From: Leptospira saintgironsiae
Lineage (GTDB): Bacteria; Spirochaetota; Leptospiria; Leptospirales; Leptospiraceae
Direction: 5' to 3'
Assembly: GCF_002811765.1 (NCBI RefSeq)
Contig: NZ_NPDR01000002.1
Location: forward strand, 434,001-498,000
Length of the DNA: 64,000 nt
Shown one piece after another: positions 9,836 to 18,985 of the stretch. The translations under genes and the position numbers were made by a program. Every line of letters starts with the position of its first letter. The first letter of the stretch is position 1. The notes below the pieces were generated by a model. The model searched no databases and was not told the DNA's origin. It worked only from the letters and a program-made list of their open reading frames with translations.

Positions 9836-11422
9836 TTAATCGAACTTAGCAACGACCCCTAAGGTTATACCATATTGGTCTTTACTTTTCTCACCACTTT
9901 GGGTTACGAATTGATAACCGGTTGCCCAGTCTCTTCTCATATCCAATTTGATGAGTAGGTTTTCAGTGTAGTTCCAAACTGGAGTAACAGTAAATGTTTT
10001 GTACTGTCCGTAGTTAGAAGATCCACCGTAATCTTTGTAGTTTTTCGGGTCTAAAGCCGCAAGAAGTTGATCAGCAGTTAAACCAGCTAATGAAGGAGTT
10101 ACTGCAAGGATTTGCTCTGCGATCGCTTTATCTTGAGCGTATTTTCCAGCATACCAAGAGTTAGCTGCTTGAGATCCTGCAAACGGGTTGAAGGTAGTCA
10201 AACGACCATTGTTGTGGCTATCGTCGATATACTCAACACGGACGTTAACTCCCCAAGTCTCACCGATCTTGAACTTACTGAAGATACCATAAGCCTTATA
10301 AGAACTTTTGGTACTTTCGGTAGATACGGTTCCACCTAGGATAGTTTCAACTGTAGCTGCACCTGTTGGGTTGTACTGTTGTTGCGCAAGGTTAGCCGCT
10401 GCTGCACCACCTGCTTTTTCACTCCAAGTATAGTCTAAGTCGACTTGGATCCTATCGGTAGGAGTGATAGACAAGATTGCATGGTTCATGAACCAATAAT
10501 CTTTGTTATACTTTGCTGAAGGAGCGGTTAGAGCGGATACAGCTGGATCTCCAGTTTGCGCCGCTAATTGATCAGCCAATAATTGTTTGGTTGGATCGAT
10601 TCTTCCAGTTGCACCATCTTGAGAATACAAAGTGTTCCAAGTAATGGAAAGTTTGTCTTCGATCAAGGTTCCTTTTAACTGTGTTCCAATCGCTTTATGT
10701 TGAGTAGCTGCTTCGTAGAAGTAGTTATTCGTAGTGCTTCCGTCTGGAACTCCAGTTCTATAACCAGTACCACCACCACTGTTATACAGATAAAAGGTTC
10801 CTGCCCATTTGTCTGTAAATTGAGTAGTTAAGCGAGCACCGGTGTGAATGAAGGGGATTGTGTTTTGGAAGATGGCCCCTATCGAGTAGTTAGGGTTGTT
10901 CATCGATTCCAATACTTCATAACCAATATGCGTTGCCATTTTACCAACGTCTAAGGTCATCCCTTTCAATACCGGGAAATACATACTGATGTATGCTTGT
11001 TTTAGCATATTATAGTTGTAAATTCCATTGTACTGAACGTAAGGGGCTTCCTGATACGCGTTGTTTTGTCCGTTTTGGAAATCCACACGGAATCCCCAAG
11101 GGCTGGATTTTTCTGCAGTTTTTTGAACAGCAAGAGCTGCTGCGTTAACACCAAAGTTTTTGTTGCTGGTCTCGAACGCTCTGGTACTATCTACGGCGCT
11201 TCCTTGGAGTGGGTTGTTATTGTACATGTAGTACACATCCACAAATCCAGAAAAATCTACCTTATCATACCATTTCGTATCTTCAGGTTCTGGGGCTGGA
11301 GCAGCTTTCACTGCACCTGCTGCCTTCGGGTCCGGTGTTTCCTTCTTCGGCTGGGCAAAAATCGAAGAGGCGGTCACCAGAGTAAAGGTAGCAATGAGGC
11401 TGGCTGTTTTTTTTCTCATCAT
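9836..11422 (-). CDS. Outer-membrane beta-barrel porin (BBP2/OmpL-like), sigma-54 controlled
   Basis: About 529 residues: a signal peptide ([21 protein letters not shown]), an Ala/Pro linker, then repeated aromatic beta-strands ([42 protein letters not shown]) ending in a terminal strand [12 protein letters not shown] with C-terminal Phe-Asp. This matches the putative beta-barrel porin-2 family, often linked to nitrogen-related genes (recalled, not searched). The longer frame from 11455 is rejected because that start lies inside the sigma-54 promoter. AGGAGAT and AGGAGA precede ATG 11422/11419. Two NtrC-like palindromes lie further upstream, so expression is probably tied to a nitrogen or starvation signal. 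The solute is unknown. Confidence 0.85.
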   Translation of the reverse strand: MMRKKTASLIATFTLVTASSIFAQPKKETPDPKAAGAVKAAPAPEPEDTKWYDKVDFSGFVDVYYMYNNNPLQGSAVDSTRAFETSNKNFGVNAAALAVQKTAEKSSPWGFRVDFQNGQNNAYQEAPYVQYNGIYNYNMLKQAYISMYFPVLKGMTLDVGKMATHIGYEVLESMNNPNYSIGAIFQNTIPFIHTGARLTTQFTDKWAGTFYLYNSGGGTGYRTGVPDGSTTNNYFYEAATQHKAIGTQLKGTLIEDKLSITWNTLYSQDGATGRIDPTKQLLADQLAAQTGDPAVSALTAPSAKYNKDYWFMNHAILSITPTDRIQVDLDYTWSEKAGGAAAANLAQQQYNPTGAATVETILGGTVSTESTKSSYKAYGIFSKFKIGETWGVNVRVEYIDDSHNNGRLTTFNPFAGSQAANSWYAGKYAQDKAIAEQILAVTPSLAGLTADQLLAALDPKNYKDYGGSSNYGQYKTFTVTPVWNYTENLLIKLDMRRDWATGYQFVTQSGEKSKDQYGITLGVVAKFD

Positions 11423-11450
11423 TCTCCTAAATCTCCTATGCCGATAAGTA

Positions 11451-11467
11451 TGCAACTAGCGTGCCAA
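11451..11467 (-). promoter_or_regulatory. Sigma-54 (-24/-12) promoter of the porin
   Basis: On the minus strand the sequence is TTGGCACGCTAGTTGCA: GG and GC are exactly 10 bases apart, matching the consensus YTGGCACG-N4-TTGC at every defined base. Transcription would start near 11440, leaving a leader of about 18 bases with an AGGAG before ATG 11422. Two palindromes at 11580-11596 and 11607-11623 sit where enhancer-binding sites are expected. Confidence 0.85.
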
Positions 11468-11579
11468 CATGTTAAAAATAGGCAAAGAGACTAAATCAGC
11501 CTTAAAAACGATTCTAAATCGATTATTCGGTGCTCATATTTTATAAACTTTTCGGGCTAATTTCTATATACTAACAGAG

Positions 11580-11596
11580 TGCTTAAAAAATAAGCA
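11580..11596. promoter_or_regulatory. NtrC-like enhancer palindrome 1
   Basis: TGCTTA-AAAAA-TAAGCA is a perfect 6-5-6 palindrome, the same 17-base layout as NtrC sites (TGCACC-N5-GGTGCA). It is centred about 148 bases upstream of the predicted sigma-54 transcription start. Binding by a Leptospira enhancer-binding protein is inferred. Confidence 0.6.
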
Positions 11597-11606
11597 TAAC
11601 TTAGAA

Positions 11607-11623
11607 TGCTCAAAGACTGGGCA
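11607..11623. promoter_or_regulatory. NtrC-like enhancer palindrome 2
   Basis: TGCTCA-AAGAC-TGGGCA repeats the 6-5-6 layout of the neighbouring site with one mismatch between the arms. Centres of the two sites are 27 bases apart, and this one is about 175 bases upstream of the predicted start. Paired sites are typical for cooperative binding of NtrC-type activators. Confidence 0.5.
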
Positions 11624-11699
11624 ATTTGGAAGATGTTATGGTTTTGATAGGATTTGTAGGCACTTCGACAAGTCGTAACCCTAAACTAAATCCTTCGAG

Positions 11700-12995
11700 T
11701 TAGTTAGATTTGCGGATTAGATCGAGCAGAAGGTCTTCTGAATTTAGATTTGGATCTTGGAGCACAGCATGTAGAGAAGACCTCAATACTTCTCCTAGTT
11801 TGGGAGCTGGGAGTTCTGGGAACTTCTCTCGGATCAGGTTTCCATCTATGGTCAGATCAGAGAGTAGAAGTGGGGGATTTTTCTTCCATTCTTGCTCTGC
11901 GCTTACAAGCCAAAATGCCTCTTCGTTTAGGAAGGCGGACCAAAGATGGGAAAGTTCTAAGCAACAATCCCAATATTCCATTTTACCAGCATATTGTGCG
12001 ACCGGATGGAGCAAATGAGTGCGAAGCCCCGGAGAAGTTTTTAATTCTTCTCTATGTTGGATGAGAGAATACAAAGTTTTTACAAGAAACTGAGAATCTT
12101 TTGTCCTTTGATTTGAGAATCTGAGTTCTTTAAAAAATACAGTAGAGTCAGAAAGACAGTTTTGTTCTGAAAAGCAGGACGCTAGGAAGTAAGCTATCTT
12201 CGATCTTTCGGATGATTCTATAAGTTTGGAAAATCCGTTTTTATTTTTTTCCCAGTCTCCGGAATATAATTTGGTTTTGCTGAATAATTCCAGAATTTTA
12301 TATTTTTTTAATAGATCCAATCCACCGATCGGGTTTTTACCTTTGAGCACTTTTAAAAATTCGTCGTGTATTCTTTCTGGGGAAACTTTTGCAGTGACTT
12401 GTCTGCAGGTTTCGATTGCTTCTGCAGTTTCCGGATGGATTGTAAATCCGAGTGTGGAAACAAATCGAATTGCTCTGACTGGCCTGAGTCCATCTTCCGT
12501 AAATCTGGAGACTGGGTTTCCGATTGTCCTAATTAAAGAATTTTGAATGTCTTCTAATCCAGAATGTTCGTCTACTAACGTTTTTTTCAGAAGGTCCAAA
12601 GCCAAGGCGTTCATTGTGAAATCCCGTCTTTTCAGATCTTCGCTTAGGCTTACTCCGAATTGTACAGTTTCGGGCCTTCTTCCATCTATATAATCTTCGT
12701 CTTTTCTGAATGTGGTCAATTCATAGGATCTATCTTGGAATAATACTGTGATGGTTCCGTGCTTGATCCCAGTCGGAACAGTTCTTTTGAAAATCTTCTG
12801 CATTTTTTCCGGAGATATGGAAACTGCAAGATCGTATTCATGAGGGATTTTATTTAAGATTAAATCTCGGACGCTTCCGCCGACAAGATAAGCTTCTCCT
12901 TCATGATTTCGTATAGTATTACTAATCTCTAATAGATCCTCTAAAAAAGGAGAAGGGATTTGCGAGATAAGTTTATTTGGATCCGGATTCATCAT
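11700..12995 (-). CDS. cca: CCA-adding tRNA nucleotidyltransferase / poly(A) polymerase family
   Basis: Class II nucleotidyltransferase that adds or repairs the CCA end of tRNA; some relatives make poly(A) tails. About 431 residues. The head domain has VGGSVRDLIL and the metal-binding pair in HEYDLAV (E-x-D, accepted in this fold), then TFRKDEDYIDGRRPETVQFG and RRDFTMNALALD, and the RNA-binding DGLRPVRAIRFVSTLGF segment. No HD phosphohydrolase domain follows. ATG 12995/12992 is preferred to the upstream TTG, because it overlaps the stop of the preceding lipoprotein gene and AGGA lies just before it. It is last in a four-gene minus-strand operon. Confidence 0.88.
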   Translation of the reverse strand: MMNPDPNKLISQIPSPFLEDLLEISNTIRNHEGEAYLVGGSVRDLILNKIPHEYDLAVSISPEKMQKIFKRTVPTGIKHGTITVLFQDRSYELTTFRKDEDYIDGRRPETVQFGVSLSEDLKRRDFTMNALALDLLKKTLVDEHSGLEDIQNSLIRTIGNPVSRFTEDGLRPVRAIRFVSTLGFTIHPETAEAIETCRQVTAKVSPERIHDEFLKVLKGKNPIGGLDLLKKYKILELFSKTKLYSGDWEKNKNGFSKLIESSERSKIAYFLASCFSEQNCLSDSTVFFKELRFSNQRTKDSQFLVKTLYSLIQHREELKTSPGLRTHLLHPVAQYAGKMEYWDCCLELSHLWSAFLNEEAFWLVSAEQEWKKNPPLLLSDLTIDGNLIREKFPELPAPKLGEVLRSSLHAVLQDPNLNSEDLLLDLIRKSN

Positions 12996-13333
12996 TCCTG
13001 GACGATCTTTTTCCAAATTGGTAGATAACGGTCTTTAAGTGCAGGGTTTTTGGAAAAAATTTCCTCTACTTGCTTTTTGGTTTTTTCATCTACTGAGACT
13101 CTTAAAAAGGGAAGGTCTGCTTGTTGGGAAAGGATTTGGTCAATCCTTCTTCCTGTTTCATCCCAGGCGGTATTGCAGATCTCTTTGTATTCTTGGTCCT
13201 GATGTTCGTTACATAGGATCGCAAGTTCCAAAACCTTTCCTTCTTTTTGTAGTTCTTTCATTTTATCTAAGATGTTGGCTTTGCAGGTTTGGAATAAGAG
13301 TAGGAAAAGAATTAGTATCTTCTTACAGCCCAT
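12992..13333 (-). CDS. Small hypothetical lipoprotein
   Basis: A 113-residue protein with the signal GCKKILILFLLLFQTC; the lipobox-like F-Q-T-C places the lipidated cysteine at residue 17. The mature part is charged and probably helical, with two cysteines (ILCNEH, EICNTAW) that could form a disulphide. No family is recognised. It overlaps the start of the CCA enzyme by 4 bases and follows RNase HI by about 43 bases on the same strand, so it is operonic. The unusual partnership with RNA enzymes gives no functional clue. Confidence 0.7.
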   Translation of the reverse strand: MGCKKILILFLLLFQTCKANILDKMKELQKEGKVLELAILCNEHQDQEYKEICNTAWDETGRRIDQILSQQADLPFLRVSVDEKTKKQVEEIFSKNPALKDRYLPIWKKIVQE

Positions 13334-13376
13334 ACATGGAATTTTTCGAGAGGATTCTTAATAGGAAAACCTTTTT

Positions 13377-13772
13377 TTAAGATTCGAAGGCCAGGTTTGC
13401 GAGCTTATCGGCGCGCTTATTTTTTTCCCTTGGAACATGGTGAATTGAGAAAAGTTTCAGTTTAGAAGTCAGGGCCTTGACCTTTTCTTTTGCAACTTGC
13501 AGGTGAGGGGATTTGACCTTGTATTCTCCCTTGAATTGTTTCACTACCAGTTCTGAATCCAAGTAGGCTGTAACTTCGCTAGCGTCTTGGGAGAGGCAAT
13601 ATTCTATCCCTGCTTCCAGGGCCGCCCATTCCGCGACATTATTGGTTCCGTTGGAGATCCTACGCGAGATAGAATGCACCTCGACTTCTTCTTCATAAAC
13701 GGCAACCCCAATGGAAGAAGGTCCCGGATTTCCTTTAGAAGCACCGTCGCAGTATATTTTGAACTTTTTCAC
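13377..13772 (-). CDS. rnhA: Ribonuclease HI
   Basis: Cleaves the RNA strand of RNA-DNA hybrids such as primers and R-loops. The 131 residues match the short RNase HI type. The four-carboxylate site is intact: Asp in IYCDGASKGNPGP, Glu in TNNVAEWAALEAG, Asp in YLDSELVVKQ, and Asp in KRADKLAN, with His in IHHVPREKNK just before. No N-terminal hybrid-binding domain is present and the basic protrusion is minimal, as in archaeal-like and plant-like RNase HI. It sits between a membrane-protein gene (5 bases upstream) and a lipoprotein gene in one minus-strand run. Confidence 0.92.
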   Translation of the reverse strand: MKKFKIYCDGASKGNPGPSSIGVAVYEEEVEVHSISRRISNGTNNVAEWAALEAGIEYCLSQDASEVTAYLDSELVVKQFKGEYKVKSPHLQVAKEKVKALTSKLKLFSIHHVPREKNKRADKLANLAFES

Positions 13773-13777
13773 CGGGT

Positions 13778-14089
13778 TTAATCTTGGTTTTTAGATCCAA
13801 AAATGAATTGGAAAGGTCTCCAAAAAATTAAATATCCCACGAGGATCAGTAAGGAAAGGAAAAAGGAGACTATCCCTAAAACTAAAAATTGTAAGCTTCG
13901 ATACAAATGATCGAATGTATGAGGGAAGAATAACCCTCCGATCAAGCACAGAAGTCCGGCTGCTAATAAGGCAAACAGAACAAAAGGAAGGGATAGAAAA
14001 TAAAACAGATAGCTGAGGATCGTTAATCCGAAAGCCAATTTATAAGCGTTCCAACGTGCCGGATGATCCATCATTAAACCAAATACCAT
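13778..14089 (-). CDS. Small membrane protein upstream of RNase HI
   Basis: About 103 residues with likely membrane spans (LAFGLTILSYLFYFLSLPFVLFALLAAGLLCLIGGLFF and LQFLVLGIVSFFLSLLILVGYLIF) and a short charged C-terminus. No family is recognised. ATG 14089 is chosen over the TTG at 14125 because AGGATAGGA lies about 8 bases upstream. It ends 5 bases before rnhA, so it is the first gene of that operon. The divergent transferase gene starts 57 bases away, so both promoters share this short gap. Confidence 0.6.
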   Translation of the reverse strand: MVFGLMMDHPARWNAYKLAFGLTILSYLFYFLSLPFVLFALLAAGLLCLIGGLFFPHTFDHLYRSLQFLVLGIVSFFLSLLILVGYLIFWRPFQFIFGSKNQD

Positions 14090-14145
14090 CAATAGTCCTA
14101 TCCTTCGAAGGCTTTGGTTTGGCAATGTAAAAATAGATATATATC

Positions 14146-14943
14146 ATGGCAAAGATGGGCCTGGACTATTTTGCATTTCTGAATTCTCTTCCAGAAACTC
14201 CCGAGTCAGAATGCGCCTATTATCCGAAAAGAAATTCAAAGGTGAAAGGTTTCTTTTCTAAGGAAAAACTTCCGCCTGAAATTTTAGATGATCTTTTTCG
14301 TTTTGGGTTTAGAAGGTCTGGCAATTTATTTTATAGGACCAATTGTTCTGTATGTTCTCATTGTCTCAGTTATCGAGTTCTATTGCCTGAATTTTTTCCT
14401 AGTTCAAATCATAGAAGACTGATCAAAAAGAATCAGGACCTGATCGTAAAAATATCTCCGCCGGTTATTGATGATGATAAAAAGAATTTATATGTGAAGT
14501 ACCAAAAGTCCCGTCACGAAGGATCTTACGGTGAATCTGAATCTGAAATTTTGGAGACTATGAAGTTCCAGATGTATGAGGGTTCTGAAAATTCTGGGGA
14601 ACTTCTTCTTTATAAAAACGATGCACTTTTAGGTTGGATCTTATTGGATCTGGGACTTGAAACTGTGTCTGCTGTGTATTCTGTTTTTGATCCAGAAGAA
14701 TCTAAAAGAAGTTTGGGAAATTTTTTGATTCTTTCTTCTATTCTTTGGGCTAAGGAGAACGGATTTAAAGAATTTCAATTAGGTCTATTTCTTCCGGGAC
14801 ATCCTAAGATGGATTATAAAAAGAACTGGAAGCCGGCAGAAATTTTGGACCGTGCTAAAGGTATTTGGAAGAAGAGTGAATCTTTTCTTTCTGATTATAT
14901 TTTAGAGAATGGTCCTGATGGAGACAAACGTATTACGTCTTGA
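14146..14943 (+). CDS. bpt: Aspartate/glutamate leucyltransferase (Bpt), N-degron pathway
   Basis: Transfers an amino acid from aminoacyl-tRNA to the N-terminus of proteins that begin with Asp or Glu (or oxidised Cys), making an N-degron read by ClpS/ClpAP. The 265 residues show the family signature: an N-terminal ECAYYPKR, RSGNLFYRTNCSVCSHCLSYRVLLPEF with the paired cysteines, the RHEGSYGE segment, then a GNAT-like C-terminal half (GWILLDLGLETVSAVYSVFDPEESKRSLGNFLILSSILWAKENG). Length and motifs fit bacterial Bpt better than eukaryotic Ate1. It is alone on its strand, head to head with the RNase HI operon. Confidence 0.88.
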   Translation: MAKMGLDYFAFLNSLPETPESECAYYPKRNSKVKGFFSKEKLPPEILDDLFRFGFRRSGNLFYRTNCSVCSHCLSYRVLLPEFFPSSNHRRLIKKNQDLIVKISPPVIDDDKKNLYVKYQKSRHEGSYGESESEILETMKFQMYEGSENSGELLLYKNDALLGWILLDLGLETVSAVYSVFDPEESKRSLGNFLILSSILWAKENGFKEFQLGLFLPGHPKMDYKKNWKPAEILDRAKGIWKKSESFLSDYILENGPDGDKRITS

Positions 14944-15018
14944 ACTCGGGTCATTCTTCTCTCCAAAACACCCCAAATCAGGCTTGTCAGTCTGGCCTTG
15001 CGTCTCAGAAAGGTTGGT

Positions 15019-15744
15019 ATGGCTAAAAAGATCATCGTAGTAGGCGCTTCTAGCGGTATCGGAAAAGAAATTGCATCTCAATTGATCGAAGAGGGACATC
15101 AAGTTGCGGCTTTTGCAAGAAGAGAGAAGGAACTGAAAAAACTTCCTTCTTCCAAAGTAAAAAACTTATTCGTTAAACATGACGTTACAGAATACTCCAA
15201 GGTCCCAGGAGAATTTGCAAAGGCTGTTAAAACATTAGGCGGCTTGGACGAAATTTATTACGCATCCGGTGTGATGCATAGAGTTGGCGCAGAAGAATTT
15301 TCTGTAGAGAAAGACTTGGAAATGTTAGAAGTAAACCTTTTAGGTTGTGTTGCTTGGTTAAACTCGGCAGCTACTTATTTCCAAGAAAAGAAGGCTGGTA
15401 AAATTATAGGTATCTCTTCTATCGCAGGTGATAGAGGCCGCAGAGGAAACCCAGTTTACAACGCATCTAAAGCTGGAATGTCCACTTACTTAGAAGCTTT
15501 ACGCAATCGTTTAGCAGTAAAAGGGATCCAAGTAGTGACTGTAAAACCTGGCATGATCGAAACTCCAATGACAGAAGGTCTATCTGGACTTATGTGGTTG
15601 ATCACTGCTAAGGAAGCTGCGCAAGTTATATTAGCAAAAGTGAATGCAGGAAAAGAGAACTTCTATGTGCCGGCGCGTTGGGCCTTAGTTTCTTTGATCA
15701 TTCGACTTATTCCTTCTTTTATTTTCAGAAAACTTTCCGTTTAA
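15019..15744 (+). CDS. DprE2-like short-chain dehydrogenase
   Basis: A 241-residue NAD(P)-dependent reductase. It has the Rossmann motif [10 protein letters not shown], the active-site Ser in GISSIAG, and the YNASK catalytic Tyr/Lys. The C-terminal stretch [24 protein letters not shown] closely recalls DprE2, the partner that reduces the keto-intermediate made by DprE1 when decaprenyl-phosphoryl-ribose is epimerised to arabinose. The next gene, 17 bases downstream, encodes a DprE1-like oxidase, which supports the pairing. ATG 15019 follows AAAGG at a proper distance; the 14998 start does not. The substrate in this organism is inferred. Confidence 0.8.
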   Translation: MAKKIIVVGASSGIGKEIASQLIEEGHQVAAFARREKELKKLPSSKVKNLFVKHDVTEYSKVPGEFAKAVKTLGGLDEIYYASGVMHRVGAEEFSVEKDLEMLEVNLLGCVAWLNSAATYFQEKKAGKIIGISSIAGDRGRRGNPVYNASKAGMSTYLEALRNRLAVKGIQVVTVKPGMIETPMTEGLSGLMWLITAKEAAQVILAKVNAGKENFYVPARWALVSLIIRLIPSFIFRKLSV

Positions 15745-15761
15745 GGAAAAGGTGATCCAAA

Positions 15762-17255
15762 ATGGCAACCGCTTCTAAAAAAAAGACCGTTAAAAAAACG
15801 ACATCTTCCAAAACTAAAAAAGCGGGTTTCGATCTTAAAGAGTTCGAGTCCCGTTTAAGTTCTGCTCAAAAGGTAGAAGCCTGGGGAATGAACCATTTCT
15901 CCAATAGTAAGGTTTTTTTACCGACATCTATCCAAGACTTTAAGGATCTATTCTCTTATGCAAGAGATACGAATACTAAAGTTGCATTTAGAGGTGGTGG
16001 TTGTAGTTACGGTGACGCTGCCACAAACGAACAAGGTATCGTAGTAGATATTCGTAACTTTAATAAGATCTTATCCTTTGATCCTAAAACTGGCATCTTG
16101 GTAGCAGAATCCGGCGTTACCATCAAACAACTTTGGGAATTTGGGATTGAAAGAGGATTTTGGCCTCCTGTTGTTAGTGGTACAATGTTTCCTACTCTAG
16201 GTGGCGCACTTTCTATGAATATTCATGGAAAGAATAACTTTGCTGTTGGGCCGATTGGAGATCATATCCAAGAATTTACTTTCTTAAGTCCTGATGGGAA
16301 AGAGTCTACTTGTTCTCCTAAAAAGAATTCGGATCTATTTTATTCTGCAATTTCAGGTTTTGGAATGCTCGGAGCATTTCTAACAGTAACGATCAAACTC
16401 AAAAAAATCTACTCAGGTAAGATGAAGGTTTGGCCGGTCAATACTGCAAACCTCCAAGAGATGTATGATTATTTCGAAAGAGAATACAAGCAGTCCGATT
16501 ATTTAGTAGGTTGGGTGGATGGATTTGGTTCTGGAAAAGGTTTAGGCCGTGGCCAGATCCATAAAGCAGTTCATCTTAAAGCAGGAGAAGATCCTGGCTT
16601 TCCTGAAAATTGCAAATTAGAAAATCAGATTTTGCCAAGCACATTCTTAGGGATTATTCCTAAGTCTTGGATGTGGCTATTCATGTATCCATTCAGCAAT
16701 AAACTTGGAATGAGATTTGTGAACTTCGGGAAATGGATCTCAGGGTTTTTAAATAATAATAAACCTTACGAACAAGGACATGCTGAATATGCTTTTCTTT
16801 TGGACTATGTTCCGAATTGGAAATTTATGTACAAGCCTGGTGCAATGATCCAGTACCAAAGTTTTATTCCGAAAGAGAACGCAGTCAAAGGTTTCGAAGA
16901 AATCTTAAGTCTTTGTCAAAAAAGAGGGATCGTGAACTGGTTGGGTGTATTCAAGAAACACAGACCAGATAAATTTTTACTCACTCATGCTGTAGATGGT
17001 TATTCTATGGCTATGGATTTCCCTCTAACCAAAGGAAATAAGACTAAACTTTGGGAACTCGCCAAAGAAATGGATGAGATCGTTGTGAAGAATGGAGGAA
17101 GATTCTATTTTGCAAAAGATAGCACTCTTCGTCCTGAAGTTTACAGAAGATCTATGCCTAAGCAAAATCTTGAGAAGTTCAGAACTATGAAGAAAAAACT
17201 AGATCCTAAAAATCTTTTAGAGTCTGATTTGTTCAGAAGAGTCTGGGGAAAATAA
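15762..17255 (+). CDS. DprE1-like FAD-dependent oxidoreductase
   Basis: A vanillyl-alcohol-oxidase-type flavoenzyme of 497 residues. After a Lys-rich N-terminal tail come the FAD-binding motifs RGGGCSYGD (residues 77-85) and [19 protein letters not shown] (about 146-163), with the IHGKN that is also conserved in DprE1, then a substrate domain and a C-terminal [12 protein letters not shown]. DprE1 oxidises the C2 hydroxyl of polyprenyl-phosphoryl-ribose; with the preceding SDR it would make polyprenyl-phosphoryl-arabinose. Two GT-C-type proteins follow. Other members of this superfamily oxidise different sugars, so substrate is uncertain although family is clear. Confidence 0.82.
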   Translation: MATASKKKTVKKTTSSKTKKAGFDLKEFESRLSSAQKVEAWGMNHFSNSKVFLPTSIQDFKDLFSYARDTNTKVAFRGGGCSYGDAATNEQGIVVDIRNFNKILSFDPKTGILVAESGVTIKQLWEFGIERGFWPPVVSGTMFPTLGGALSMNIHGKNNFAVGPIGDHIQEFTFLSPDGKESTCSPKKNSDLFYSAISGFGMLGAFLTVTIKLKKIYSGKMKVWPVNTANLQEMYDYFEREYKQSDYLVGWVDGFGSGKGLGRGQIHKAVHLKAGEDPGFPENCKLENQILPSTFLGIIPKSWMWLFMYPFSNKLGMRFVNFGKWISGFLNNNKPYEQGHAEYAFLLDYVPNWKFMYKPGAMIQYQSFIPKENAVKGFEEILSLCQKRGIVNWLGVFKKHRPDKFLLTHAVDGYSMAMDFPLTKGNKTKLWELAKEMDEIVVKNGGRFYFAKDSTLRPEVYRRSMPKQNLEKFRTMKKKLDPKNLLESDLFRRVWGK

Positions 17256-17331
17256 ACAACTCTTTTTGATTTTTTCTCACGCCAAGTCGCTAAGTATAGA
17301 AGGTTTCTGGAGAAGTTGAACAAATCTCTTT

Positions 17332-18873
17332 TTATCTTTGCGGCTTCGCGTGAACTTTGCTAAATTCTAAAGTTTCCATATTGATTGACGGACTTTGGTG
17401 AAATGTTCTATTCTTGAATTCAAAATGTTCAGATTTAGGAACTAAAACTTCTTTAGGATAAGAATCTTTAAAACCAACAATTGTGACTTGGGTTTTTCCG
17501 ATCCCATACAATTTTTCTAAAAGAGAATCGAAAGATTCAGCAGAATCGATTTCGTATACTTCTCTTTCCTCTCTAAAAGAATTAGAAGGCAAAAAGACGG
17601 AACCTTTTCTGTATATCACTGTTTTGGAAGTGTGATCGCTAAGTTCTTTTTGTTCGGTCACGATCGACTTGGTGAATTTATAATATAATCTGTCGAATAC
17701 CACTCCACCTACAATAGAGTAAGAAAGAAGAAGTATGGCCGTTATCTGAAATGGTTTACTAAGCGTTTCCCAATTTTTTTCCAGGATAGAAAATAAGAAT
17801 AAAAGCAAAAAGGGGAGAATGGTGATTAAAAACCTAGGTCCGAATAATACTCCCTGCCAAAAATTAGTAGAAGTCAAAAATCCAGAGAGAAGTATGAAGA
17901 TCCCCAATCCATATAAAATCCGAGTTAAAGGATCTGATTTTGGTCTCCATAAAACAATAAATGCCAAAGCTGGATAGGCGCCAAATAATCCCAAGGAACC
18001 ATTTCCTAAAAACACCAATTGGCCTAGATAGTAGATCTGTGCTAATAAGTTATAAGTAGATGATTCTTGCAGATAACCTCTAGAGCCCAGCGGATGTCCT
18101 ACAACCGAATAATTGATCACCGCTTGGATGATCAAAAATGTCCCGAATGTAAATGGGAATAGTGCCGTTTTTGGGTTTCTGAATATTCTAAAAGCATAAA
18201 CTAAGGAAAGACTCGCTGCTAATAAAATTGTTTCTTGTCGGAAGAACGCAGCAAATCCGAAAAAGCCCCCTGCAAATACTAAATCAACTGATTTAGAAGA
18301 TTGGTCTTCTTTGAGTAAAAAATAAATTCCTTGGGTGACTCCATAGATTGATATAACTGTTTCTGAAAGATCTGTAGAGAATAAACTAAATGCAGATCCC
18401 AAGAGTAATAAGATTAAAAAGAAAAATTTAGATTTTTCCTTTAACTGGAACAATTCTGAAATTTGAAATAATGCTCTTAGAGTTAAAATTCCAAAAACTA
18501 AGGATAAGAGGAAACTTCCGAATCTTCCCATCAAGAGAGCGAATGGATACTGGATTGCAGTGTAATAAAAAGGAAAAACGTAATAACATTTTCCTTTATA
18601 AACATGGGTCATTGTCGACCCTTTTTTAAGATCTAAAGGTAAAAATCTAAATTCAGGATCTATTTCTTTTCCGGAGTATCTGCAGGAAAAATCAGGCAAA
18701 CCATTTTGCAGAAGGTCCGCAAGTTGTTGTTGTTTGATCGCTCCGTCTCCTACCCGAATCCCTGTTTGGTACTGCCATGACAGAAATAAGGATAAAAACA
18801 CTGCTCCAAAGATCAGAAAGCCTAAAGGTTTACCTGTAAAGGAAGATACTCGGGAGAGAAGACGATTGAACAT
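17332..18873 (-). CDS. Polytopic membrane protein, GT-C glycosyltransferase candidate
   Basis: 513 residues with about ten hydrophobic helices and a first periplasmic loop containing GDGAIKQQQ after TM1, the place where GT-C enzymes carry their acidic catalytic motif. A periplasmic C-terminal domain of about 120 residues follows the last helix. This layout fits glycosyltransferases that use polyprenyl-phosphate sugars at the outer face of the inner membrane. It lies convergent to the DprE1-like gene and divergent from another GT-C candidate. I cannot name the family; a membrane protein of other function remains possible. Confidence 0.6.
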   Translation of the reverse strand: MFNRLLSRVSSFTGKPLGFLIFGAVFLSLFLSWQYQTGIRVGDGAIKQQQLADLLQNGLPDFSCRYSGKEIDPEFRFLPLDLKKGSTMTHVYKGKCYYVFPFYYTAIQYPFALLMGRFGSFLLSLVFGILTLRALFQISELFQLKEKSKFFFLILLLLGSAFSLFSTDLSETVISIYGVTQGIYFLLKEDQSSKSVDLVFAGGFFGFAAFFRQETILLAASLSLVYAFRIFRNPKTALFPFTFGTFLIIQAVINYSVVGHPLGSRGYLQESSTYNLLAQIYYLGQLVFLGNGSLGLFGAYPALAFIVLWRPKSDPLTRILYGLGIFILLSGFLTSTNFWQGVLFGPRFLITILPFLLLFLFSILEKNWETLSKPFQITAILLLSYSIVGGVVFDRLYYKFTKSIVTEQKELSDHTSKTVIYRKGSVFLPSNSFREEREVYEIDSAESFDSLLEKLYGIGKTQVTIVGFKDSYPKEVLVPKSEHFEFKNRTFHQSPSINMETLEFSKVHAKPQR

Positions 18874-18985
18874 TCTGCTAAGAAGTCCCGGGAAAATCCA
18901 AGGTCAAGAAGAAATCCCTAAAGAAAGTTTTAGACCGTTCTTTGCAGTCTGAATTCTGAATGACACTTAGGTTCCGAATGTTTCT

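Noticed and set aside
11066..11494. 142-codon plus-strand open frame across the porin start
   Set aside because: It runs antisense through the porin 5' end and its sigma-54 promoter; the composition is not protein-like.
15843..15853. GTTCGAGTCCC, which looks like a tRNA T-arm
   Set aside because: It lies within the coding region of the DprE1-like enzyme, and no acceptor or anticodon arm can be folded around it.
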